Assembly (NCBI GenBank): GCA_958450325.1
Contig: OY288259.1
Span: 28,328,734 to 28,392,733 of the forward strand
DNA from: Agrostemma githago
Taxonomy: Eukaryota > Streptophyta > Magnoliopsida > Caryophyllales > Caryophyllaceae
Direction: 5' to 3'
DNA: 64,000 nucleotides
Shown: positions 19,264 through 29,871 of the stretch, piece by piece
Position numbering within the stretch: position 1 is the stretch's first letter
Layout: every line of letters starts with the position of its first letter
The notes under the pieces: generated by a model
The model's input: only the letters and a program-made list of their open reading frames with translations
Told to the model about the DNA's origin: nothing
Databases searched by the model: none
Translations under genes and position numbers: made by a program

Positions 19264-22200
19264 AGAAAAAGATTGAAGAATGCACCATCCTTGGTTTGAC
19301 GGAGTTCCACAAGAACCGTCTCATTGTATATATATATATATATCTCTTTCTTGTAGTTAGTTTAAGTTTTGTGATATTCTTTGTTATTTGGATTGTTGAT
19401 GAGCATTGTGAGGGAGAGAATTTGATGTGTGTTTAAGCTTTGTTTGATAGGTGAAGTGAAAGTGATTCCTAGAGAGGAATGGTTGATGATAGAGCTTGGA
19501 TTCTGAGTAAGGAAGTCGGTTTTTGAAGCTTAAGATAAGCGTTTGGGGTTTTGGAGATGAAGAAGACCCTTCCCGGGCGGGTTGAGAGCTTCCCGACCGG
19601 GACGGGTGTGTCGTCCCGACCGAGAAGGAGCCATCCCGATCGGGATGGGGGTACCAAAAATCGAGTCTCCTGGAGTGTCATCCCGATCGGGAAGGGAGCT
19701 TCCCGACCGGGACGGGTGTATCATCCCGACCGGGACCATCCATCCCGACCGGGATGATCCCCTGCTCCTCTTTTGGCCTCTTCTTCGTCATGTAAGCCCA
19801 CCCAACCATTATATACCCCCTCCCAACCTCCCTACCTATCCTTGCTCTTATCATATGCCCCATATACTTCATTTTCTTACCCTCACTTCATTTCCTATCC
19901 ACTTTACACCGACTCTCGCATCAAATCCCACCCCTACCATTACTACCTTTACCGTGAGTTATTCTCAAGTTTGAAGCGAGATGACAACAAAAAAGACAAG
20001 CTACGTACCTATAATGATCATTGAGACGATGGAGTGAGTGAGTTGCTAGCCGATGGGTATGGTAACTATCCTTACTTTTCCGTCTTTTGTCGCTTGTTTT
20101 CCCATGATTGCCCCCTTCCCCTTGAGTCATGGTGTCTTGGTGGCCTTCAAGGCCATAGTATGGTTACTCCCGATTCTCGATGATGTGACTACGTCGAGAG
20201 TCAATCGAGAAATCCAAATTTACAAGATTTCACCCCTTTTTTAGGAAGTAGTCGGATTCGGGCGGAATCCGGGCTTGGTGACTTGATTACACCTAGCCCT
20301 CCCCTCCCATTTCCTTTTATTTCTTTCTTTTTATTTTCTTCCCCCATCCATATCTTTTCTCGTCTCGGCCCATGGTGACTTGACTACACCCCGGCCGGAC
20401 ACATTTTACCCTTTTCTTCATTTTTTTTTTATTATAGCTTTATTTTCGTGGTTTTTTTCTTTCCTTTTGTCTCTCCGCACACTACGATCGAGCATGAGGA
20501 CATTGCTCAGTTTAAGTGTGGGGGAGCGATATTCTATCATAGATAAGTTTATTTTCGTAGTTTTTCGAAAAAAAATTTTTAAAAACCCTAAAAATTTGAA
20601 ATTTTTTCACAAAAATCAAAAAGATTTTCTTTTTGTGTCTTTTTCTTTTGTGTGGTTATGTCGTGCTTTTGTTTTGTCGTGCGTGTTTTGCCTCCCTTTT
20701 TTCTCTTAGGTCGCCTAATCGCTGCTAACTTTGGAAAGCTTTCAAGACGTCCGGTAACGCCTTTTATCCCTTTTTCCTCTTTACTTCTTGTGATGTTCGG
20801 AGGAGATTTGTGATGATGTGTGCCCGGGAGGAGCTTTGTAAAGTTTGGTGTTGGTTGGTTGCTTATTTGGAAATTAGGGGTGGTGTTTGTTTTGTTTATG
20901 TGTTTGTTTCTCCTTGTTTTGTTTTGTTATCTTTTGTCTCTTTTTCTTTCATTTTCGTCGTGTCTTCGTTTTGTGTTGTGTTAGTTGTGTCTTTTGTTTG
21001 TAAAAGGTTTTCGAAAACCCGGTTTAGAGGCTAGTGTGCAAGGGTCTACTTTCCCTTTCTAGTAGTGTACATCGAGTCTTGGACTTAGGTCTAGTAGAAT
21101 GACCCTAAATCAATGATTTCGTTGGTCCTTTACCTTGAGTCCACCTAGCTTACTAGGGATTTACTACGGGATTTGCACTTTTGACCATTATGACCACCCA
21201 CGGTGTGAAAAGGCCTTGGTTACCGAGTCCCGTCCCTTAGGTGACCGTGTTTGGGATTGTTTGATTAGTCCAAGTTCTCCACCTTTTTGTGGGTTTGAAA
21301 GGGGATGCGCACCCCCGACATACCCATTCCCCTACCTCCTACGCATGTCCACACAATAAAATTGCAAATTGTTGAAATCATCTTTCTTGTTACACAAAGA
21401 AATGCCAAAAAGCCAAATCATGCCAAAAAGGGCAAAGAAAAGAAAGAAAATGAAAGAAAGAAAAGAATGAAGAAAAAGAAAAGGCACAAAAGCCAAAAAG
21501 AAAATAGAAAAGAAGAAAAAGAAATGGCATGGCAACAAACAAGGCAAAAATACAAAAAGAAAAGAGTGCCAAAAGAAAACCCGTCTCTCAAAAAGAAGCC
21601 CTACATCTCAAAATAAGCCTTTTACCGATTATTACCGTGAAGAGCCTACCAAAGGACCGAGTCCCTAGGAAGGATGATAGCGGTGATGGTCGGTCTTCCC
21701 TCACTTTGCAAACATTTCCACCTTTTTACTTGGACTAGTTGGGCGGTTTTGGGCACGGGACGACCCTCTTGGCTCATCGCTAAAGGGGGAGAGGTGTCAC
21801 TTACCTACAGTGTCGACTAACACCGTGGTTCATCACTTTCCATCCCGCCGATCGTCCCGTAGTACGTTCTTAGAAAGTTAGGAGGAATCTAGGTAAGTTG
21901 CCAACGTTTTTGTTGCTTTATCGTCATACTATTAGGGTTTAGTTCACCTTGGTTTGTAATGCTAGCTTGGGAACGTTGTCACTTGCCTCGAGTCCTAAAC
22001 CGGTGCTTCTTTCACCGCTTGTTTGAGGGAAGCGTTATTTGTTTTCTTTTGGGTGCAACCAATTATGTGTTTGTTGTATGTTTGTTTGTTTATGTGTTTT
22101 GTGTCCGGTTGCATCCACGATTTTGTCGCAAGAGCCGACTTGCCTTGCGGAGTGCACTTTTCCTATAAGTGTACTCGCGTGAGTTGAAAGGGCGTAGGGT

Positions 22201-22278
22201 GCGCTAATACCCACTCGGCTAGTTTAGTAGTTAGTATGTGCTTACTCGAGGGCGAGTAAGGGTTAAGTGTGGGGGAGT
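19264..22278 (+). mobile_element. 3' non-coding region of Athila B element 2
   Basis: Near-duplicate of 11194-14262. Short TA repeat at 19327-19343, palindromes at 19569-19758, hairpins at 20172-20202 (GATTCTCGATG/CGTCGAGAGTC, loop ATGTGACTA) and 20271-20299 (one mismatch in the stem), lysine-rich purine tract at 21393-21616, and pre-PPT hairpin at 22241-22260. No convincing gene. Confidence 0.8.
19569..19758. repeat. TCCCGAYCGGGA palindrome cluster, element 2
   Basis: Same series of palindromes as 11551-11740, with one unit changed to TCCCGACCGAGA near 19615. Confidence 0.85.
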
Positions 22279-23888
22279 TGATAAGTGTAGTTTGTAGTGC
22301 TCATTTTACTATGTTTTGGTCCCATTTTCCTTGTGGAATCGCTCCTTGGGAGCGGTTTATGGGCTACTTATTCTTCCTCTAGTTCGTTTCAGGTTCCCGA
22401 GACCATTCTCGAAGAGTTGGAACGATTCCGACTCGATACATACACATTTTGGAGCCAACGAAGTGAAGGAACGATCACTCGGTGCCTTGGATTCGATCCC
22501 GAGACCTCGAGACCCGATCTCGAGCCTCCGAGACCCGATCCCGAGTCCCGAGAATCGATGAGAAACCCATGAGAGGCAAGGAGGGACCAAAAGGAGCTTA
22601 AAGGAGGCCTACAAGGCTCAACCGGGTCGGGATGGCCTCAACCGGTCCCGGTTGAGGTCCACAAAAGACACGCCTACTGACCTGGGTCCGTCCCGGTCGG
22701 GACCATCCCGTCCCGGTCGGGAGCACATAGCTGCTGCGCGTGACTTCTTTACTCTTCCTCCTTCATTCTTGTACCCATATAAATACTTCCCTCTTGTATT
22801 GTTTATGGAGGATACCTTACATTAGACTCTCTTAAGCCTCTCTACAACTTTATAAACCCTAGATTTAGAGTTCATCCATTTAGTTTTAATCTTCCTTTAA
22901 TCTTCCTTTAATCTTAGTTTAATCTAGTTGTAATTAGTCTTGTATTAAGTGGGTTCTTGAAGATTTCTCCAAGCTTGACATCCTTGGAGTTGATTTGGGT
23001 TCTTATTTATACAAGATTGCATCTTTCTCTTCATTTTGTTGTTGGTATAATCTTCTCTACTCTTGTTCTTGTTTATTTAATCTAGTTTCAATTTTTTTAT
23101 ATTGTTCTTGTTATTGTTCTTATTGTTCATAATGGATGTTTGGTTTGTGATGTTGTTTTCTCTTATTATTGTTGGTTTCTTCTTGATAATGAGTAAGTAG
23201 TCTCCTTGTGGGGTTAGTAGGGGGATTAAGTTTAGATTATGGGTGATTAGGGTTTGATTAGGGGTAAAGGTAACTCTTTTGTTGTTAGTCACATAATGGG
23301 AACTCTATGTGTTTGTTGATTTTCTTGTGTGAGTAGTAGTGGCCAATGCTCCCCATACTTGTGCTCATCTTCTCATTGTTTGTCTATTTTGTGGATGTGT
23401 TGAGGTTAGTCTTAGACACGAGAGTGCGGACTAGGGGTTAGACGCGAGAGCGCGAACCTACCTCGACGTTGGTCTACGTAGCGAGAGCCCGGACCGACTC
23501 TAGCAACTAGGGGACACCTATACCCTTGATCACCCAATTACCCATCTACACTTATGAACCCGACCTACCCCACTTCCCTTCATATTTGATTTGTCATCCT
23601 AGTTAGACATCATTACTATAGTTTCATTGTTTAGTTAGTCTCTAGTTATTCCTTTTAATCTTGTTATAGCTAGTTCATTGTTAGTCCACTTCCTTCATCT
23701 CCAACCATCATAGTTTACCAATTATCGCTTTCTTTGTGTTTGTTTGGTGATTTAGTCGCGTTTTTAGGCCGACCTAGTCTAAACTTTGCAATACCGTCTC
23801 CGTGGATACGATCCCGACTTACCCTAGCTACCCACTAGGATTAGCTAGTTATATTATTGACGGTGGGACGTGACAAATCCTTGCTATC
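22279..23888 (+). mobile_element. Athila-type LTR B2 (3' end of B array)
   Basis: 1610 bp starting TGATAAGTGTAG. It ends CTTGCTATC without the final A and meets Tat-like DNA (TGCACTCGATCGAGTGCC). The preceding polypurine tract GTGTGGGGGAGT is intact. Its palindrome cluster (about 22617-22730) has one unit fewer than LTR B1. Confidence 0.9.
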
Positions 23889-23939
23889 TGCACTCGATCG
23901 AGTGCCTAGCACACACGGTCGAGTGGCACCCCAAAAACC
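23889..23939 (+). mobile_element. Left remnant of older Tat-like LTR Y
   Basis: Short piece with TCGATCGAGTGCC and CGGTCGAGTGGCACCCCAAAAACC, like the second palindrome cluster of LTR X (1086-1110). It ends with AAACC (23935-23939), which recurs right after the Tat array at 62567-62571 and is probably that array's target duplication. The right part of LTR Y is at 62567-63054. Confidence 0.55.
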
Positions 23940-24682
23940 GAGACATATGAGAATGGATCGAATTGAAATTTAGGTCTATGTGGAGTCGCCACCGAATTTT
24001 GTGGTTATTCGGAACCATTCGAGCCCACTCTATGTCGTAGCGGTCCGTATACAAAATACGGCCCATTTCCGATGTCAGAGTTTATTGGGCTCGTCCCTTT
24101 GCATTTGATACCGATACCGACATTATCGGATATCGTGTATTGAATGACTCTCGTGCGCCAACGGTTTCGGGCATCCGGAAACGGAGGTTGTGAGTAAGGG
24201 GTGAGGGTACGTGTTGGGAAGCCCACAAAGGACACCCAACCCCGCCCGCACATTAGCGGCCTCTACTAAGAATTCGAATGACTTTCCAATACGCGCGTTA
24301 GTAAAACGGGAAAATATGCAAACATTGTTTTTCCTAGGCATGTGAATGAAACTGAAAGAAATGGGTTTCTATGTCAATTTAATGCAATTAATTCTACGTC
24401 AAAGTGGAATTTTAGCATGTGGGTTCATTTAGTATAATAAACGAACAATAATTAAATTGACAAAAGAAATAACAAACGCGTTAGTAACGATGTGATGAAA
24501 TAACGAATAATAACGGTTTGTGCAAATGATAAATGAGATGAAAACATGCAAATATGATGATGTATGTTTTGAAAAGATAGTATACACGTGATTAATTATG
24601 CACGTGTTGACCTAAGTCGTGAAATACTATCGGGTTTAGAAAATAGAATGATGTACGATTTATTGTGTTAATCGTTACGAGG

Positions 24683-24905
24683 CTACTCGATCGAATGGTC
24701 GACGGACTCTATCGAGTAGACCCGTAAAAGACGATTCTGCTTTGCGTTATGGACCGTACTCGGCCGAGTTATTGACCAACTCGGTCGAGTACGTAGCCAC
24801 TCGACCGAGTCACTGTGAGACTCGATCGAGTAGGCGTCGTAAAAGGCATTCTGATTGGATTTTAGGGTGTCACTCGATCGAGTGACTAAGGCACTCGGTC
24901 GAGTG
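24683..24905. repeat. Second ACTCGATCGAGT palindrome cluster, Tat LTR 1
   Basis: About eight palindromes in 223 bp with centres CGATCG, CGGCCG, CGGTCG and CGACCG, including CACTCGATCGAGTG near 24871. It lies over 1 kb downstream of the TATA box in element direction. Equivalents: 53325-53545 and 60713-60925. Confidence 0.85.
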
Positions 24906-26010
24906 GCTCCTGTACGAATTTGGTTCGTTTGCAATTTAATTGTTGATTTTGAAATTGCTTTTAATTTTTGAGAGTTCGACGATTTTACCGAATCGGACAT
25001 AAATATTGCATAATTTATGTTCGACTTGGTTTTTTATAAATTGCGAATTTTGTTGAACCGAATATAAATATTGTTGAATTTATACCCGATTCTAAATTTG
25101 GAGTACTCGTTGTATCCCATATTCGATTATTTGAATCGATATAGGATATTAGAGTGAAATAGAAAAAAATAAATTAATTTTAGTCGCTTTAAATTAATTA
25201 TCGTGATATGAATAAATCACGTTAATTAATTCATGTGACTTGATTGTTAGATTCGATATCCGATTATGGAATTGGTATCGAATCTAAAATCGACGCTTTA
25301 CTTGAATAAAAACTTGATTCCCTCGACTTCTCCGACATCGAAATAAATCTCTAGGGATTGTGATGTCGGATCCGTGTCAACGGGTTTCGACCCTTATTAA
25401 AATTGATTTTTAAAGAAATTGATGGATGCAAGATTATTGATGATGATGACGAGAAATAATAACGAATTGTTGTTTAAGTTAATTTATCTCAATAATCAAA
25501 TAGTCGGGGTATCGGGATAAGCGACCGACGACGCGTGTGCAGTACACTTGTATATGTGGTTTTCCTTATCCCGGTATCCCTCTTATTCGACACAAATCGA
25601 TAAATATTTTAATGCTTTGATATTAGTAGTATTATCGATATTATGACGCAACGAACGAAATGAATAAAAAAACGAAAAAAAGATGGAGAAAAAGGAGACG
25701 GACGACGAAGAGAGAAAGGGAAGAAAAGAGAGGGTTTTGACACCCTCAACCTACATGTTCTTGTCTCGGTGCGGACTCGTAACCGTGGCTTTAACACAAG
25801 AGTCTTCGAGGTTTTATGTAGGTTAAGTTATGGTGGCTCGGGATTGATTCCTAAATCTAGGTTTAGGGTTTTTGCTAGTGTAGAATTGCTATGGTTTGAT
25901 TAGGGTTTGATTAGGGTTTTTAAAAAGACGTAGTATGTGTGTGTGTAGGGTTGCTCTAGGGTTTTTTTTAGGGTTGTGAAAAGTTGTGTTATGTGTTGCA
26001 TGGGGGTTGC

Positions 26011-26129
26011 TTATATAGGCATGGCTAGGGCACCGGTTTAGGGTTACTCGACCGAGTATGGGGCTAACTCGGTCGAGTGGCCCTTGTAGCCTGCAGCCGG
26101 GCTCAAAACAAGCCCACTCGATCGAGTGG
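26011..26129 (-). promoter_or_regulatory. Tat LTR 1 promoter: palindromes plus TATA box
   Basis: On the minus strand CCACTCGATCGAGTGG (26114-26129), ACTCGACCGAGT (26067-26078) and TACTCGGTCGAGTA (26045-26058) precede GCCTATATAA (TATA at 26011-26018). Telo-box-like AAACCCTA motifs follow at 25855-25985. Confidence 0.6.
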
Positions 26130-27887
26130 CCCAGTCAGGTTGCACGGGTCCATCGTTTTGGACCTTGACTTTGGGTGTTTGATGAGTTTTATGTTTGACT
26201 TGGACTTTTGAAGATTGTATGGCTATTTTGTGTGTCTCGGAAACGACTTTGACCAGGGTTGACCCAATGGTGAAAAGTCGGTTTTATTTCCGGTGTCGGT
26301 TTCAGCCCAAATTAGTCTTGTTTGACTCGGAATGATCCACTGGGCCTGGATTTGAGGTCCGTTTGGTGAGATTTGTACTCCGTAAGTGTGTTAGCCAACG
26401 ATTAAAGGATTTGAGCCCGTATCCGAGCGCATAGAAACACGTTAGCGTCCGATCATCATCGGGTGTTTTTTGGAAACTGCCATAGACACCTGGCGGTCAA
26501 AATGCGGGTGTCTACAGAGCCCCCACTCTGACTGAGGCTTGGACAAGGCGAAAGTCAGAGTAGCTACCAAGCCCATTAAGACCTGGTAGACTTTCGGTCG
26601 GGTCGTTTATAGTCCGTTGGACTCGCGTGAAGGGCTCGCCAGCCACAAGACAGAAATCATACCTGAGCTTGATGATTGTACTCCGTGGGGAATTTGGGCT
26701 TGTCGCGTATCCCCTGGGTGTGCCTGTGTGTTGGCCCATCCCGTGCTATCCCGGAGAATGCTGCTGGGGAGATTTGATGATTTGCATGTCTTTGCTTGAG
26801 TCTTACCTGTATAAGTCACATAAAAATGTATGCAAAACGTACGTAGTAAAATGACTCGTGCTGGGGAAAATGATTTTTGAAGTTTTTTGAAATTTTGAAT
26901 TTGAAATCCTGAAAGCAATCACGAGCTAGGTTTTCAAAAAGGAAAGGGGTAGAAAAGAAATTCGCAGTTTAAATAGACTGAAAGCTGACCTTGTCGAAAA
27001 AGATCTTTTTTCAAATGGCTAAATTTTGCAAATTTCAAAGTGGAATTTGAAGAGAGGGGCCTACCGGCAGACTCGACTCTGGACACGACAGGACGAGTTG
27101 ACTGACACGGACTGGACTCTCTAAGGGTTGGACCGTGACTCAATAGGGGTGTGGGCCGCCTAACAAGACTCTTAAGTCGCGCTATCCTGTAGCCTAGGCG
27201 AGTGGCAACACGGTCGCACATCGAAATGGGATAGATATGCTATGGGGGGATTGCAGTAGCCTGTAATGAGACTGTTTTAGTCTGGTGTCCTTCTGGATTT
27301 CCTATTTTAGAATACATTTCCAAAGTGGGTATTGCCTCGAGTCCTGGCAGATTCTTGTTTTCGACTGTGTCGAGTACTAGGAGACACTACAGAAAGGAGG
27401 CGAGATTTTGAAAGTATTTATCTGGATTTTGTGAGTGGATGGAGGTCTTTTTACTAAGAAAAGCCCCCAGGACGATAAAGCTAGCTGCTGAGAACATGAC
27501 AGTGTCGTGACCGGAATGATAGTACTTTTTGAAATGTGGGTGTCAATGTGGGTGGTTGTGACTCTGTTGAAAGGCTGCCTACGTATTCACCGTGCGGTGA
27601 AATCAAACCATGTCGTAGTTCAGTGGATTGAAAGATATATCATGGTGCCTAAACTAATAGGACTTTGTGTGTAACTAGCCATAACGACGGTGCAGGCTAG
27701 GTTCATTCCCAGTGATGTCTTGATCAAAGGGCTTGAATGATTAGGATATTAATCCTGTGACTGTGAGCGTTTTCCGGGGTAGCCCCCAGAGGTGGTGTGA
27801 ACTATTTGGGCATATTCTATGCCGATCGCAAGTTGAGTTCCCGTGCTTGGGGTTGGTAACTGGTTTGGATGAGAGAAATTGGGACCG

Positions 27888-28039
27888 GATTTTAACGAGT
27901 TCTGCTCTCGGGGATTTGAACGAGTTTTGATCTCGAGGATTTTAACGAGTTTTGCTCTCGGGGATTTTAACGAGTTTTGCTCTCGGGATTTTAACGAGTT
28001 TTGCTCTCGGGATTTTAACGAGTTTTGCTCTCGGGATTT
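27888..28039. repeat. Minisatellite, 24-26 bp unit (copy A, left part)
   Basis: Six tandem units of GATTTT plus AACGAGTTTTGCTCTCGGG, with unit length varying by one or two G. It continues at 49278-49329 beyond the inserted array. The unbroken copy is at 56534-56706. Confidence 0.9.
28035..28039. repeat. Left target-site duplication of Athila C array (GATTT)
   Basis: GATTT before the LTR at 28040 equals GATTT at 49278-49282 after LTR C3. Because the target is a tandem repeat containing GATTT, the match is slightly less decisive than usual. Confidence 0.85.
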
Positions 28040-28095
28040 TGATAAGTGTAGTTTGTAGTGCCTATTTGTTGTGTTTTGGTCCCTTTTTCCTAGTG

Positions 28096-28118
28096 GAATC
28101 GCTCCTTTGGAGCGATTC
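28096..28118 (+). other. Hairpin near the LTR C1 start
   Basis: Arms GAATCGCTCC and GGAGCGATTC are perfect complements with loop TTT. LTR C2 (36279-36301) has GAATAGCTTC and GGAGCTATTC, a compensated C-G to A-T pair. LTR C3 (47738-47760) has GAATAGCTTC with GGAGCGATTC, which leaves an A-G mismatch. Confidence 0.7.
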
Positions 28119-28378
28119 ATGGGCTTCTTATGCTTCCTGTAGTTCGTTTCAGGTTCCCGAGGCCGAATTGGAAGAGTTGGAGCGATTCCGACTCAATACA
28201 TACACATTTTAGAGCCAACGAGATTAAGGAACGATGACTCGAGACCTTGGAATCGACCCCGAGACCTTGGGACCCAATCCCGAGCCTCCGAGACCCGATC
28301 CCGAGTCCCGAGAATCGGTGGGAAGCCCATGAGAGGCAAGGAAGGACCAAAGAGTGTTTAAGGAAGGCATACAAGACC

Positions 28379-28583
28379 CATCCCGTTCGGGATGGCCTCA
28401 TCCCGTTCGGGATGGGGTGCTACATTAGGATGGCTGCTGTGAGCCCATCCCGGTCGGGACCAACTCATCCCGATCGGGATGACATAGCCATCCCGATCGG
28501 GATGATCCATCCCGGTCGGGAAGCTACAGAGGCAGCACGGGCTTCTTCTTTTCTTCTCCTTCATTCTTGTACCCATATATATA
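28379..28583 (+). promoter_or_regulatory. LTR C1 promoter region
   Basis: Six palindromes (CATCCCGTTCGGGATG twice, TCCCGGTCGGGA, CATCCCGATCGGGATG twice, and a last TCCCGGTCGGGA) from 28379 to 28522 lead to TATATATA at 28576-28583. Equivalents in C2 (36561-36685) and C3 (48020-48144). Confidence 0.6.
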
Positions 28584-29661
28584 CTCCCTTCTTGTAATTT
28601 TAGGACATCTTATCTTACCCTAGACTAGTTTAAGCCTCCATTATCATTCTAAACCCTAGATTTACTCTCACTCATTAAGTTGTAATCTCTTTTTAATCTT
28701 TAGATAATTATTGTAATTAGTCTTGGATTAGGGGATTCTTGAAGATTGTTCCAAGCTTGACAACCTTGGGATTGTATTTGGGTTTCTCATTAATGCAAGT
28801 TTTCATCTTTTTCATCATAGTATTGTTGGTATAGTCTTCTCTACTCTAATCCTTGTTTATTTAATCTAGTTTCAATCTTTTTATATTGTTCTCATCATTG
28901 TTCTCATTGTTCATAATGGGTGCTTGGTTTATAAGTTTGTTTTCTCTTGTGAATGTTAGTTTCTCATTGATAATGAGTGAGTAGTTTCTTTGTGGGGTTA
29001 GTAGGGGGATTAGGGGTAGATTATGGATGATTAGGGTTGATTAAGGGGAAAAGGTTGTATCTTTGTTGTTAGTCACATTGTAGGCACTCTATGTGTTTGT
29101 TGATATGCTTGTGTGAGTTGTAGTGGCTATGCTTCCCATGCTTGTGTTCATCTTCTCATTGATTGATTATTTTGTGGAAATGTTGAGAATAGTCATAGTC
29201 ACGAGAGTGCCGACTAGGGTCTAAGTTGCGAGAGCCCGGACTCACCTTGACATCGGTCTAAGTTGCGAGAGCCCGGACCGACTCTAGCGATTAGGAGACA
29301 CCTATACCCTTGATCACCCCAATTATCCTTCTACCTCTATGAACCCGACCTACCCCACTTCTTTCCATATTTGAGTTCATCTTCTTAGTTAGACATCGTT
29401 TACTCTAGTTTATTTGTTAGATCGATCATTAGCATTGTTTAGCATTGATAGTCTAGTTCTTATTCCTCCTCCTCCTCAATAGTTTTCCTTTTATTGCATT
29501 CTTTGTGTTCGTTTGGTAATCTAGTCTCGTCGTAAGCCGACCTAGTCTAAACATTGATATACCGTCCTCGTGGATACGATCCCGACTTACCCTAGCTACC
29601 CACTAGGTTAGTCGGTGTTATATTGATTGGCTAGGGACGTGACGAATCCCTACCATCAATT

Positions 29662-29679
29662 TGGCGCCGTTGCCGGGGA
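29662..29679 (+). other. Primer-binding site, tRNA-Asp type
   Basis: TGGCGCCGTTGCCGGGGA, a perfect 18-nt complement of the tRNA-Asp 3' end, 3 nt after LTR C1. Confidence 0.93.
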
Positions 29680-29818
29680 CGGTGCATTGTTTAGACTTAG
29701 TTTGCTTATTTCTAGACCTAGTTACCCCTCTTTGTGCTCTCCCAACTTCTCTTGTGAATATTCTCTAGTTTTCCTTCTTTTTCTCTTTGTCTCTAGTTGT
29801 GTTTGTTTATTGTCGTTG

Positions 29819-29841
29819 CCTAGTGCCCACAAAGCACTAGG
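29819..29841 (+). other. Leader hairpin before gag, C element 1
   Basis: CCTAGTGC and GCACTAGG arms, loop CCACAAA, 30 nt upstream of the gag ATG. Confidence 0.7.
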
Positions 29842-29871
29842 TGTTCTCACGTTTGTTCTAGTGTGTAGTGT

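Larger units (their letters stand above)
23944..26516 (-). mobile_element. Tat-type LTR 1, minus strand, 3' end truncated
   Basis: Homologous to 52583-55162. About 65 bp at its 3' end in element direction (52518-52582 in LTR 2) are missing, and GAGA filler joins it to AAACC. In element direction it begins TGTAGACACCCGCATTTTG directly after a polypurine tract. It has one promoter palindrome fewer than LTR 2 and LTR 3. Confidence 0.85.
26517..28039 (-). mobile_element. Tat element internal region A, 3' part
   Basis: Begins (element 3' end) with polypurine tract CAGAGTGGGGGCTC on the minus strand at 26517-26530. It is over 95% alike to 55163-56690 by eye. No convincing gene; minus-strand frames here are short and uninformative. 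It is cut at 28040 by the Athila C array inside a minisatellite and resumes at 49278. Confidence 0.85.
28040..29658 (+). mobile_element. Athila-type LTR C1 (5' LTR of C array)
   Basis: 1619 bp, TGATAAGTGTAGTTTG to CCCTACCATCA. It differs from LTR C2 and C3 at many shared positions and has one extra 23-bp palindrome unit (near 28385), so C2 and C3 are closer to each other than to C1. Confidence 0.95.
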
